Shown one piece after another: positions 43,473 to 51,494 of a stretch of DNA of 64,000 nucleotides; positions within the stretch are counted from its first letter, which is position 1; every line of letters begins with the position of its first letter. The translations under genes and the position numbers were made by a program. This DNA comes from Nocardioides flavus (ex Wang et al. 2016) (lineage in GTDB: Bacteria > Actinomycetota > Actinomycetes > Propionibacteriales > Nocardioidaceae), in NCBI RefSeq assembly GCF_014653115.1, contig NZ_BNAD01000002.1, forward strand, positions 372,001 to 436,000. The letters run 5' to 3'. The notes below the pieces were generated by a model. It was not told the origin of the DNA, did not search any database, and saw only the letters and a program-made list of their open reading frames with translations.

Positions 43473-44524
43473 CGGGCCTCGTCGGCTACTACGTCCACCA
43501 CGTCGGCAGCGGCCACCGGCACCGGGCCGAGGTGCTCGCCGCCCGGCTGGCCGAGGACGGCACGTCCGTGACCGGCCTGTCGTCCCTGCCTCGCCCGCGG
43601 ACCTGGTCGGGCGAGTGGGTCCAGCTGCCGTCCGACGACGACGGCGACCCGCGCGAGGTCACCGCACGCGGCCACCTGCACTGGGCTCCGCTGGGCCACG
43701 ACGGCACGCGCGCCCGGGCGGCAGCCATCTCGGCGTGGCTCGCCTCCGCCGCGCCCGACCTGCTGGTGGTGGACGTGTCCGTCGAGGTGCTGCTGCTGGC
43801 CCGGCTGCACGGCGTCCCCGCCGTCGGGGTCGTGCTGCCCGGCCGGCGCGACGACCCGGCCCACCTCCTGGGGCTCGGGATCGCCGAGGCACTCGTGGGG
43901 TTCTGGCCCCGCGCCGCCCACGAGGCCCCGCTCGGCATGACGCCCGGGCTCCCCGGCGACGTGCACGACCGGCTCGTTCCGGTGGGTGCGCTCTCGCGCC
44001 ACCCCGTACGGCCCGCGCGCCGCACCCGAGTGCCCACCGGCCCGCGACCGGGACCGCGCAGCGTCGCGCTCCTGCTCGGCTCGGGCGGCCACGACGTCAG
44101 CGCCGACGACGTGCGCGTGGCCCGCGAGGCCACCCCCGGCTGGCAGTGGCACGTGCTCGGCGCCGACCGCGAGACCTGGGTCGACGACCCGTCCGCCGTG
44201 CTCGCGGCGGCCGACGTCGTGGTCACCCACGCCGGCCAGAACGCGCTCGCCGAGACCGCGGCCGCCGGCCGCCCCGCAGTGGTCCTGCCGCAGCGGCGCC
44301 CGCACGCCGAGCAGCGCACCACCGGCGACGTCCTCGCCGACGGCTGGCCCGCCGTGGTCCGCGCGGCCTGGCCCGCCGCCCACGAGTGGCCCGAGCTGCT
44401 CGACCGCGCAGCCGCGCTCGACGCGCGGCGCTGGACCCAGTGGTGCGACGGGTGGGCCGCCGACCGTTTCGCCGGGGTCGTCCTCGAGACCCGCGCGCGC
44501 GTCCTCGACCGGAGCGTCGCGTGA
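43469..44524 (+). CDS. Glycosyltransferase (MurG/GT28-like)
   Basis: 351-residue GT-B protein. The N-terminus GYYVHHVGSGHRHRAEVLA and the donor-binding VVTHAGQNALAETAAAGRPAVVLPQRRPHAEQ (in parts) match the GT28/GT1 group that includes MurG; the GxxxHxxxA-type glycine loop near the start is usual for enzymes working at the membrane on lipid-linked acceptors. Substrate unknown. Overlaps both neighbours by 4 bp. Confidence 0.85.
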   Translation: MTGLVGYYVHHVGSGHRHRAEVLAARLAEDGTSVTGLSSLPRPRTWSGEWVQLPSDDDGDPREVTARGHLHWAPLGHDGTRARAAAISAWLASAAPDLLVVDVSVEVLLLARLHGVPAVGVVLPGRRDDPAHLLGLGIAEALVGFWPRAAHEAPLGMTPGLPGDVHDRLVPVGALSRHPVRPARRTRVPTGPRPGPRSVALLLGSGGHDVSADDVRVAREATPGWQWHVLGADRETWVDDPSAVLAAADVVVTHAGQNALAETAAAGRPAVVLPQRRPHAEQRTTGDVLADGWPAVVRAAWPAAHEWPELLDRAAALDARRWTQWCDGWAADRFAGVVLETRARVLDRSVA

Positions 44525-45390
44525 GCGGCGCCCCGCCCCACGTCGCGGTCGTGACCATCGCCCACGGCCGCCACGACCACCTCGCGGGGCAGCACCGCTC
44601 GCTGGCGCGTGGGTCCGCGCTCCCCGACACCTACCTCGTGGTGGCGATGGACGACCCCGGCATCGTCGAGGAGCACGTCGGCGCGTTGGCCCGCGAGGTC
44701 GTCCACCTCCCGCGCGCCCGCGGGGGCGCGCTCCCGCTCGCGTCCGCGCGCAACCTGGGTGTCCGTACGGCCCTCGACCGCGGCGCAGACGTGGTGGTGC
44801 TCCTCGACGTCGACTGCCTGGCCGGTGAGCGCCTCGTCGCGGCGTACGCGGAGGTCGTCACCGCGCGCCCGGGGTGGATCTGGTCGGGGCCGGTGACCTA
44901 TCTGCCCCCGCCGCCTGCGGAGGGCTATCCCGAGGACCCCGCCGACCTCGCCGCGTGGGACGACCCCCACCCCGCGCGTCCCCGCCCCGAGCCGGGCGAG
45001 CTGGTCCACGCAGGTGACCCGGACCTGTTCTGGTCGCTGTCCTTCGCCGTCGACGCGCCCACGTGGCGCCACCTCGGCGGCTTCTGCGAGGACTACGTCG
45101 GCTACGGCGGCGAGGACACCGACCTGGGCCGTACGGCCGTCGCCCTCGGCATCGGTCTCGGCTGGGTCGGCGGGGCACGCGCCTTCCACCAGCACCACCC
45201 GGTCAGCAGCCCCCCGGTGGAGCACCTCGACGACATCCTGCGCAACGGTCGCGTCTTCCACGAGCGGTGGGGCGAGTGGCCGATGACCGGTTGGCTGGAG
45301 GAGTTCGAGCGCCGAGGACTCGTCCGGCGCCTGAATGGGCACTGGGTGCGGGAGAGCACCACCGACGACCCGAAGGAGAGCATCGCGTGA
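44521..45390 (+). CDS. Glycosyltransferase family 2 / galactosyltransferase-like protein
   Basis: 289-residue GT-A fold enzyme. PPHVAVVTIAHGRHDHLAGQ start, SARNLGVRTALDRGADVVVLLDVDCLAG holding the DxD-like DVD metal site, and YVGYGGEDTDLGRTAVALGI with the GGED catalytic motif typical of GT2 and galactosyltransferase C-terminal domains. The only inverting GT-A enzyme of the four. Overlaps both neighbours by 4 bp. Confidence 0.88.
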   Translation: MSGAPPHVAVVTIAHGRHDHLAGQHRSLARGSALPDTYLVVAMDDPGIVEEHVGALAREVVHLPRARGGALPLASARNLGVRTALDRGADVVVLLDVDCLAGERLVAAYAEVVTARPGWIWSGPVTYLPPPPAEGYPEDPADLAAWDDPHPARPRPEPGELVHAGDPDLFWSLSFAVDAPTWRHLGGFCEDYVGYGGEDTDLGRTAVALGIGLGWVGGARAFHQHHPVSSPPVEHLDDILRNGRVFHERWGEWPMTGWLEEFERRGLVRRLNGHWVRESTTDDPKESIA

Positions 45391-45824
45391 GCACCACGAG
45401 CCGTCCGATCGCCGCCACCCCGGAGCAGGTGTGGGAGGTGTTGTCCGACGGCTGGCTCTACCCCCTGTTCGTGGTGGGCGCCTCGCGCATGCGCGAGGTC
45501 GACGACACGTGGCCCGCGGTGGGCTCGCGTCTGCACCACAGCGTGGGCAGCTGGCCGCTGCTGATCGACGACACCACCGAGGTCCTCGAGGTCGAGGACG
45601 GCCGGCGGCTGCTGCTGCTCGCCCGCGGCTGGCCCGCGGGCCAGGCCCACGTGGAGATCACGCTGAGCCCCAGCAACGGCTCCACCGTCGTCACGATGGT
45701 CGAGGACGCGACCGCCGGTCCGGGCCTGCTGGTCCCCAAGCCCCTGCGCGACGTGCAGCTGCACGCGCGCAACGTGGAGGCCCTGCGCCGCCTGGCGTTC
45801 GTGGTGGAGGGCCGCACCCGGTGA
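45387..45824 (+). CDS. SRPBCC (START-like) family protein
   Basis: 145-residue helix-grip protein expected to bind a hydrophobic ligand in a central cavity: SRPIAATPEQVWEVLSDGWL at the start, VGSRLHHSVGSWPLLIDDTTEVLEVEDGRRL in parts, and a long C-terminal helix RDVQLHARNVEALRRLAFVV. Its place between glycosyltransferases and a carotenoid-desaturase-like flavoprotein suggests handling of a lipid or polyene intermediate. Overlaps both neighbours by 4 bp. Confidence 0.85.
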   Translation: MSTTSRPIAATPEQVWEVLSDGWLYPLFVVGASRMREVDDTWPAVGSRLHHSVGSWPLLIDDTTEVLEVEDGRRLLLLARGWPAGQAHVEITLSPSNGSTVVTMVEDATAGPGLLVPKPLRDVQLHARNVEALRRLAFVVEGRTR

Positions 45825-47431
45825 GCGGTGCCCACGACGCGGTCGTGGTGGGCGCCGGGCCCAACGGTCTCGTCGCCGCCAACGTCCTCGCCGACGCCGG
45901 CTGGCGGGTGCTGGTGCTCGAGGCCCAGCCGACCCCGGGCGGGGCGGTGCGCAGCGACCGCGAGGTGCACCCCGACTTCGTGCACGACACCTTCAGCGCC
46001 TTCTACCCCCTTGCCGTGGCCTCGCACGCGATGACCTCGCTGCGCCTCGAGGACCACGGGCTGGTCTGGGAGCACGCCCCCGCAGTGCTCGGGCACCCGT
46101 TCGGCGACGGCGAGTGGGCGGTGCTGCACCGCGACCGCGCTGCGACGGCCGCGGGGCTCGACGCCCTGCACGCCGGCGACGGCGACGCCTGGCTCGACCT
46201 GTGCCAGCTGTGGGACCGCATCGGCGGGTCCCTGGTCGACGGGCTCACCTCGCCGTTCCCTCCCGTGCGCGCCGGCGCCCGGCTGCTGCCGGCGATCGCG
46301 CGCTCCGGCGGGCTCGACACCGTACGCCGCCTCGCCACCCCCGTCGCGTCCCTCGGTCGCGAGCTGTTCGCCGGGCCGGCCGCCCGGCTGCTGCTCGCCG
46401 GCAACGCCGGGCACGCCGACTTCCCTCTCGACTCCCCCGGCTCCGGCGTCTTCGGCGTGCTGATGTCGATGCTCGGCCAGACCGTCGGCTTCCCGGTCCC
46501 GCGCGGCGGCGCCCAGGGACTCACCGACGCCCTCGTCGCGCGTGCCACGAGCCGCGGCGTCGAGGTGGTGACCGGCGCCGAGGTGACGCGGGTCGACGTC
46601 CGCGGCGGGCGCGCGGTCGGCGTACGCACCCGCGACGGCGAGTCGTACGCCGCGCGCGCCGTGCTGGCCGACGTCTCGGCCACCCGCCTGTTCGGCCGCC
46701 TCGTCGCCGAGGAGCACCTGCCCGCGGGCGTGGTCCGCGGGATGCGCGACTTCGAGCTCGACCCCGGCACCGTGAAGGTCGACTGGGCGCTCTCGGGCCC
46801 TGTCCCGTGGACCAACGCGCCCGAGCACGCGCCGGGGACCGTGCACGTCGGGGACTCGGTCGAGGAGGTGACGCAGACGCTCGCACAGGTCGCGTCGGGG
46901 GTCGTGCCGGACCGCCCCTTCCTGCTGACCGGCCAGATGACCACCAGCGACCCGACCCGCTCGCCGGCCGGCACCGAGTCGTTCTGGGCCTACACCCACG
47001 TCCCGCAGCCCGGCGCGACCCGCGGCGACGCCGGCGGCGAGGTGGACGGGACCTGGGGCCACGACGACTGCGAGCGCTTCGCCGACCGGGTGCAGGCGCG
47101 CATCGAGGCACGGGCGCCCGGCTTCGGCGACCTCGTGCTGTCCCGGCGCGTGCTCGGCCCGCACGAGCTCGAGGCGCGCAACGCCAACCTCGTCGGCGGC
47201 GCCGTCAACGGCGGCACGTCCCAGCTGCACCAGGAGCTGTTCTTCCGCCCCGTCCCCGCCATGCGCGGGCGCGCCGCCACCGGCCTGCCCGGCCTGTTCC
47301 TCGCCTCCGCCTCCGCCCACCCGGGTGGCGGCGTCCACGGCGCGGCCGGGGCCAACGCCGCCCGGGCCGCGATCTGGCAGCACCGTACGGACCGCCTGCG
47401 CCACCCCCTCACGGGAAGGACCCCCGCGTGA
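45821..47431 (+). CDS. FAD-dependent oxidoreductase, phytoene desaturase (CrtI)-like
   Basis: 536-residue flavoprotein. FAD motif AVVVGAGPNGLVAANVLADAGW near residues 6-27 followed by LVLEAQPTPGGAVRS; the C-terminal LPGLFLASASAHPGGGVHGAAGANAARA in parts is the CrtI-type second FAD segment. Such proteins desaturate, isomerise or saturate isoprenoid or polyene chains. No other carotenoid gene (crtB, crtE) is in the window, so the substrate is probably not a classical carotenoid. Overlaps both neighbours by 4 bp. Confidence 0.88.
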   Translation: MSGAHDAVVVGAGPNGLVAANVLADAGWRVLVLEAQPTPGGAVRSDREVHPDFVHDTFSAFYPLAVASHAMTSLRLEDHGLVWEHAPAVLGHPFGDGEWAVLHRDRAATAAGLDALHAGDGDAWLDLCQLWDRIGGSLVDGLTSPFPPVRAGARLLPAIARSGGLDTVRRLATPVASLGRELFAGPAARLLLAGNAGHADFPLDSPGSGVFGVLMSMLGQTVGFPVPRGGAQGLTDALVARATSRGVEVVTGAEVTRVDVRGGRAVGVRTRDGESYAARAVLADVSATRLFGRLVAEEHLPAGVVRGMRDFELDPGTVKVDWALSGPVPWTNAPEHAPGTVHVGDSVEEVTQTLAQVASGVVPDRPFLLTGQMTTSDPTRSPAGTESFWAYTHVPQPGATRGDAGGEVDGTWGHDDCERFADRVQARIEARAPGFGDLVLSRRVLGPHELEARNANLVGGAVNGGTSQLHQELFFRPVPAMRGRAATGLPGLFLASASAHPGGGVHGAAGANAARAAIWQHRTDRLRHPLTGRTPA

Positions 47432-48045
47432 CCGAGCACCTGACCTTCGGTTCGCTGACCATCGCCTTCGACGACCGCGTGCTGCGGCCGCGGGAGTGGA
47501 CGGCCGCCCAGTCGGAGTGGGCCGCCGAGCTGATGACGACCGCCCCGGGCGGGGCGGTGCTCGAGCTGTGCTCGGGCGCCGGGCACATCGGCCTGCTGGC
47601 GGTCGCGTCGTCGGGCCGCCGCCTGGTCTGCGTGGACGCCAACGGGGTGGCCTGCGACTACGCCCGCGCCAACGCCCTCAGCGCCGGTCTCGCCCACCTC
47701 GTCGAGGTGCGCGAGGGCCGGCTGGAGGAGGTCGTCGGCGACGACGAGACGTTCCCCGTGATCATCGCCGACCCGCCGTGGGTCCCGCGCGCGCAGACCG
47801 GCCGCTTCCCCGAGGACCCGCTGACCGCGATCGACGGCGGCGACGACGGCCTCGACGTGGCGCGCGCCTGCCTCGCCGTCGTCGACGCCCACCTCGCGCC
47901 GGGCGGCTCGGCCGTGCTCCAGATCGGCACCCCCGAGCAGGCCGACCTGCTGCGCGGCGAGCCCTGCTTCGCCGAGGGCCGCCTGGCGATGGTCGAGGTG
48001 CGGCAGGAGGAGCGCGGGGCGCTCGTGCGCATCGACCGCGCCTGA
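47428..48045 (+). CDS. SAM-dependent methyltransferase (HemK/PrmC-like)
   Basis: 205-residue class I methyltransferase. SAM-binding VLELCSGAGHIGLLAVASSG near residues 44-63, acidic VCVDANGVACDYARANA, and the catalytic-loop tetrapeptide DPPW (NPPY in PrmC), followed by VPRAQTGRFPEDPLTAIDGGDDGLD in parts, as in HemK2/MTQ2-like proteins. DPPW/NPPY enzymes methylate amide, amine or ring nitrogen atoms. Last gene of the seven-gene operon; the CDGSH gene ends 13 bp away on the other strand. Confidence 0.88.
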   Translation: MTEHLTFGSLTIAFDDRVLRPREWTAAQSEWAAELMTTAPGGAVLELCSGAGHIGLLAVASSGRRLVCVDANGVACDYARANALSAGLAHLVEVREGRLEEVVGDDETFPVIIADPPWVPRAQTGRFPEDPLTAIDGGDDGLDVARACLAVVDAHLAPGGSAVLQIGTPEQADLLRGEPCFAEGRLAMVEVRQEERGALVRIDRA

Positions 48046-48058
48046 GCCCGTGCGGCCC

Positions 48059-48256
48059 TCAGCGCGGGATGACCTTGTGGGTCCCGTCGCACCAGGGCAG
48101 CCGACTCGACTTCTCGCACCGGCAGAGCGCGACGACCGGCCGCTCGACCGGGTGGACCGTCCCGTCGGCGTCCTGCACAGACCCCACGCCGCGCAGCAGC
48201 ATCGGGCCGTGCGGCACCAGCACGACGTCGGGGTGGTCGAACTCGGGCGCGCTCAC
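48059..48256 (-). CDS. CDGSH iron-sulfur domain protein
   Basis: 65-residue protein ending in a perfect CDGSH motif, CRCEKSSRLPWCDGTH, that is C-x-C-x2-S-x3-P-x-C-D-G-x-H, with three Cys and one His to hold a redox-active, pH-sensitive 2Fe-2S cluster. Cytoplasmic, no anchor. GTG start overlaps the stop of the diiron protein gene by 4 bp, so the two are made together; electron transfer to or from that protein is the natural inference. Confidence 0.92.
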   Translation of the reverse strand: MSAPEFDHPDVVLVPHGPMLLRGVGSVQDADGTVHPVERPVVALCRCEKSSRLPWCDGTHKVIPR

Positions 48257-49206
48257 GCGACCTCCGACCCCGAGAGGAACGCGGTGGCGAACCGGGCCTC
48301 GACGTCGAGGCAGGTCCAGGCGCCGAAGAGGATCTCGCCTGCCTGGTCGGGCTCGTCCTCGGCGAGGGTCCCGCAGATGTCGCGCAGGGCGAGGTGCTCG
48401 TGGATCGCGTCGGCCTCGACGTGCTCGTCGTAGTAGTCCGACATCGGGCCGGCCAGGCCGAGCCGGTCGAGGCCCTGCACCATCTTGCGCGAGGGCAGCG
48501 AGCTGGTCATCTCGAACGCCGCGAGGTGCCCCATCGCCGCGCCCCGCAGGCGCCGGTGCAGGCCGAACAGGGACCCGGCGTTGTTCATCTCGAGGTTCTC
48601 GGTCATCGCGTCGTCGACGTACGCGCCGTACTCGGCCCGCAGCCCGACGGCCTCGAGGCCGCGGGCGAAGAGGTGGGAGTGCAGCCGGTTGGGGTCGCCG
48701 TCGCCGTACTCGTCGAACTGCAGCGCCATCAGCGCGGCCTTGGCCCGCACCGGAAGCCGCGGCACCACGAAGGCCGACGGGTCGGACTCCTTGAGGTGGT
48801 AGACCGAGCGCTGCCGGAGCAGCTCCAGCACCTGGTCCCGGTCGGCGTGGCGGCGCACGTGGTCGGCGATCGACGGCCCGTCGTCCGCGGCGACCAACGC
48901 CTCGAGCGCCGCCGGCACCTCGTGCGGCGCGACGGCGCCCGCGCGGTCCGTACGGGTCCAGCGGGCGCGCAGCCGCCCCTCGAGCGCGGTCTCGAGCTCG
49001 TGGCGCACGCCGAGCAGGGCCGGGTCCCACTCGGCGCGGTCGTCGCCGTCCTCGAAGCCGCGGAAGGACAGCTCGTGCAGCGTCCACAGGGAGAGGCACT
49101 CGTCGTCCCACGAGCCGGCGTCGGGCGCTGCACCCGTCACGCCCGCGCCTGCCAGGCGCGCGACCAGCCACTCGCTCAGCGGGCCGCGCGGCTTGGGCAG
49201 CCTCAT
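48253..49206 (-). CDS. Haem-oxygenase-like diiron protein (iron-containing redox enzyme family)
   Basis: 317-residue helical protein of the HO-like diiron oxidase/oxygenase superfamily. Candidate metal ligands lie in three helices: Glu166 of DEYGDGDPNRLH and His176; Glu232 of AFEMTSSLPSRK; and His262, Asp266 and His269 of EHVEADAIHEH. Relatives (UndA, BesC, SznF types) oxidise fatty acids, amino acids or N-H groups using O2. Substrate unknown. It overlaps the alcohol dehydrogenase gene upstream and the CDGSH gene downstream by 4 bp each. Confidence 0.85.
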   Translation of the reverse strand: MRLPKPRGPLSEWLVARLAGAGVTGAAPDAGSWDDECLSLWTLHELSFRGFEDGDDRAEWDPALLGVRHELETALEGRLRARWTRTDRAGAVAPHEVPAALEALVAADDGPSIADHVRRHADRDQVLELLRQRSVYHLKESDPSAFVVPRLPVRAKAALMALQFDEYGDGDPNRLHSHLFARGLEAVGLRAEYGAYVDDAMTENLEMNNAGSLFGLHRRLRGAAMGHLAAFEMTSSLPSRKMVQGLDRLGLAGPMSDYYDEHVEADAIHEHLALRDICGTLAEDEPDQAGEILFGAWTCLDVEARFATAFLSGSEVA

Positions 49207-50384
49207 GGCCGGAACACCACCTTGACCATGCCGTCCTCCTTGTCGCGGAACTTCTTGTACGCCTCGGGGGCGTCGTCGAGCGGCAGGTGGTGGGTGGCGA
49301 AGGACTCCACGCCGAGGTGGTCGTCCTCCTCCTCCAGCAGGGCGAGGATGTCGTCGCTCCACCGGCGCACGTTGGCTTGGCCCATCCGGATCTGGACCTG
49401 CTTGTCGAACAGCTCGAACATGGGCAGCGGGTCCGTCGGGGCGCCGTAGACGCCGGAGATGCTGATCGTGCCGCCGCGACGCACCGCGTCGATGCCGCTG
49501 AGCAGCGCGGCGAGCCGGTCGGCGCCGACGTTGAGCATGACCTTCTCCTGCACCTTCTTGGGCAGCAGCCCCAGCGCCTTCTGCGCGGTCTCGGCGACCG
49601 GGCTGCCGTGCGCCTCCATCCCGACGGCGTCGATCACGGCGTCGGCGCCGCGGCCGTCGGTCAGCTCGCGCACGGCGTCGCCGACACCGTCGACCTCGGT
49701 GAAGTCGATCGTCTCCGCGCCGCGGCCGTGGACGCGGGCGAGCCGCTCGCGCACGGAGTCGACCGCGATCACCCGCAGCCCGCGGTGCATGCCGATGCGC
49801 GCGGCCATGTCGCCGATCGGTCCGGCGCCGATGACCAGCAGCGTGCCGCCGTCCTCGACGTCGGCGTACTCCACGGCCTGCCAGGCGGTCGGCAGCACGT
49901 CGGAGAGGAACAGGAAACGGTCGTCGGGCGGCCCGTGCTGCACCTTGATCGGGAGCGTGTCGCCGAAGGGGACGCGCAGCAGCTCTGCCTGCCCGCCCGG
50001 CACCTGGCCGTACAGCTTGCTGTAGCCGAAGAGGCTGGCACCGGTGCCGGTGTCGCGGTTCTGCGTGGTCTCGCACTGGCTGTACAGGCCGCGGCTGCAC
50101 ATCCAGCACGTGCCGCAGCTGATGTTGAACGGGACGACGACGCGGTCACCGGGGCTGAGCGTGCTCACCGCCGAGCCGACGTCGCGCACGATGCCCATCG
50201 GCTCGTGGCCCACGATGTCGCCCGGCGTCATGAACGGGGTGAGGGGGTCGTAGAGGTGCAGGTCCGACCCGCAGAGCCCGGTCGACGTCACCTCGATGAC
50301 GACGTCGGTGGGCTCCTCGATCCTCGCGTCCGGGACGTCGGTGACCTGCATGTCGAGCTTGCCTTGCCAGGTGACTGCCTTCAT
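49203..50384 (-). CDS. Zinc-dependent alcohol dehydrogenase
   Basis: 393-residue medium-chain dehydrogenase, first gene of a three-gene - strand operon. Catalytic zinc ligands: Cys in TGLCGSDLHLYD and the HE of VGHEPMG; structural zinc Cys cluster CGTCWMCSRGLYSQC; NAD site LVIGAGPIGDMAARIG near residues 180. The long form with an extra segment (TGMEAHGSP to LLPKKVQEKVMLN) is like glutathione-independent formaldehyde dehydrogenases. It would oxidise an alcohol or aldehyde made or used by the diiron protein; inferred. Confidence 0.9.
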   Translation of the reverse strand: MKAVTWQGKLDMQVTDVPDARIEEPTDVVIEVTSTGLCGSDLHLYDPLTPFMTPGDIVGHEPMGIVRDVGSAVSTLSPGDRVVVPFNISCGTCWMCSRGLYSQCETTQNRDTGTGASLFGYSKLYGQVPGGQAELLRVPFGDTLPIKVQHGPPDDRFLFLSDVLPTAWQAVEYADVEDGGTLLVIGAGPIGDMAARIGMHRGLRVIAVDSVRERLARVHGRGAETIDFTEVDGVGDAVRELTDGRGADAVIDAVGMEAHGSPVAETAQKALGLLPKKVQEKVMLNVGADRLAALLSGIDAVRRGGTISISGVYGAPTDPLPMFELFDKQVQIRMGQANVRRWSDDILALLEEEDDHLGVESFATHHLPLDDAPEAYKKFRDKEDGMVKVVFRP

Positions 50385-50413
50385 GGGGTGCCAGTGCCCC
50401 TCAGGCCCCACTC

Positions 50414-50448
50414 CATGCGCCCCGGGGCGCATGCGCCGCCCGCGCATG
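50414..50448. promoter_or_regulatory. Compound palindromic operator between divergent genes
   Basis: A perfect 20-bp palindrome at 50414-50433 (CATGCGCCCC and its mirror) overlaps a second dyad, CATGCGC-N5-GCGCATG, at 50430-50448. Four CATGCGC half-sites thus alternate in direction within 35 bp, 30 bp upstream of the alcohol dehydrogenase start and 45 bp upstream of the CinA-like start. This is a likely binding region for one or two dimers of a regulator that is not encoded next to it. Confidence 0.65.
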
Positions 50449-50492
50449 GGACCCGCGGTCGCGGGGAACCGCTGGACGACCAGGAGGTGCTG

Positions 50493-50990
50493 ATGGACCG
50501 GTCCACCACGACCGACGAGGACCGTGCCGACCGCATCGCGGAGCTCGCGCAGGGGCTCGGCGTCCGGATCGCGCTGGCCGAGTCGCTGACCGCCGGACGG
50601 ATCTCCGCGGTCCTCGGCCGCGGGCAGGCGGCCTCGGACTGGTACTGCGGCGCCGTCGTGGCCTACGACGCGGAGGTGAAGTTCTCCGTGCTGGGCGTGA
50701 CCCGCGGCCCTGTCGTCACGGACCGGTGCGCCCGCGAGATGGCGGTGGGCGTACGCCGCCTCCTCGACGCCGACCTCGCGCTGGGCATCACCGGGGTGGG
50801 CGGCCCCGGCCCCGACGAGGGGTGTCCGCCCGGGACGGTCCACCTCGCCGTGGCCGGGCCCGACGGCGTCGAGTCGCAGCACGTGGTGCTGGACGGCGAT
50901 CCCGCCGAGGTGGTGCAGGCCGCCACCAGCCTCGCCCTCGACGAGATCGTCGGCGCGCTGGTCAGTCGGTCGACGGCGCCTCGGAGATAG
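50493..50990 (+). CDS. CinA C-terminal domain / nicotinamide-nucleotide amidohydrolase family protein
   Basis: 165-residue PncC-type enzyme, predicted to hydrolyse nicotinamide mononucleotide to nicotinate mononucleotide and ammonia. Family signatures: LAESLTAGRISAVLG near residues 29-43, WYCGAVVAYDAEVKFSVLGV, and LGITGVGGPGP with GTVHLAV. Strong AGGAGG ribosome-binding site 6 nt upstream of the ATG. It lacks the N-terminal MoaB-like domain of full CinA. Divergent from the diiron operon; convergent overlap of 29 bp with the CBS protein gene. Confidence 0.9.
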   Translation: MDRSTTTDEDRADRIAELAQGLGVRIALAESLTAGRISAVLGRGQAASDWYCGAVVAYDAEVKFSVLGVTRGPVVTDRCAREMAVGVRRLLDADLALGITGVGGPGPDEGCPPGTVHLAVAGPDGVESQHVVLDGDPAEVVQAATSLALDEIVGALVSRSTAPRR

Positions 50991-51390
50991 CCTCCACCAG
51001 CCGGCCGGCGTGCTCCTCGGGCAGGTTCTTCGCGATGTCGGCCTGGCTGATCATCCCGACGAGGTCATGGCCGTCGATGACCGGCAGGCGGCGGACTCCG
51101 GCACGGGCCATGGTCGCCAGCGCTTCCTGGATGTCGTCGTCGGCGCCGATCGTGACCACCTCGCCACCGGCGTAGTCCTGGACGCGCACCGTGGTGGTGT
51201 CCATCCCCTCCGCGACGCAGTTGAGGACGATGTCGCGGTCGGTGATCATCCCCGCGAGCCGGTTGTCCTCACCACAGATGGGCAGGGCTCCGACGCCCAG
51301 GTCGCGCATCATCCGCGCCGCCTGGGTGACGGTGTCGTCCACCGAGGCGCAACGCGCGCCGGTCGTCATGATCTCTCGTGCAGTCGTCAT
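50962..51390 (-). CDS. Tandem CBS-domain protein
   Basis: 142 residues made of two CBS domains (about 1-60 and 70-130): MTTGARCASVDDTVTQAARMM with GALPICGEDNRLAGMITDRDIV, then VVTIGADDDIQEALATMARAG with RRLPVIDGHDLVGMISQADI. Small stand-alone CBS pairs bind adenine nucleotides and act as energy or stress sensors. No catalytic domain. Its 3' 29 bp overlap the convergent CinA-like gene. Confidence 0.9.
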   Translation of the reverse strand: MTTAREIMTTGARCASVDDTVTQAARMMRDLGVGALPICGEDNRLAGMITDRDIVLNCVAEGMDTTTVRVQDYAGGEVVTIGADDDIQEALATMARAGVRRLPVIDGHDLVGMISQADIAKNLPEEHAGRLVEAISEAPSTD

Positions 51391-51494
51391 GTCGAGTGCC
51401 TCTCTCGTGATCGGTGTCCTGCGTCCAACGAGGTCCCGTACCCATCCCCCCGCGACTGATCCGCCCCTCGGGCGGTGCGCGAGGGCCGGTCGGG

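Noticed and set aside
45821..47431. Classical carotenoid desaturase
   Set aside because: The protein is CrtI-like, but no phytoene synthase, prenyl transferase or cyclase is near, and the partners are glycosyltransferases and a methyltransferase; annotated only to family level.
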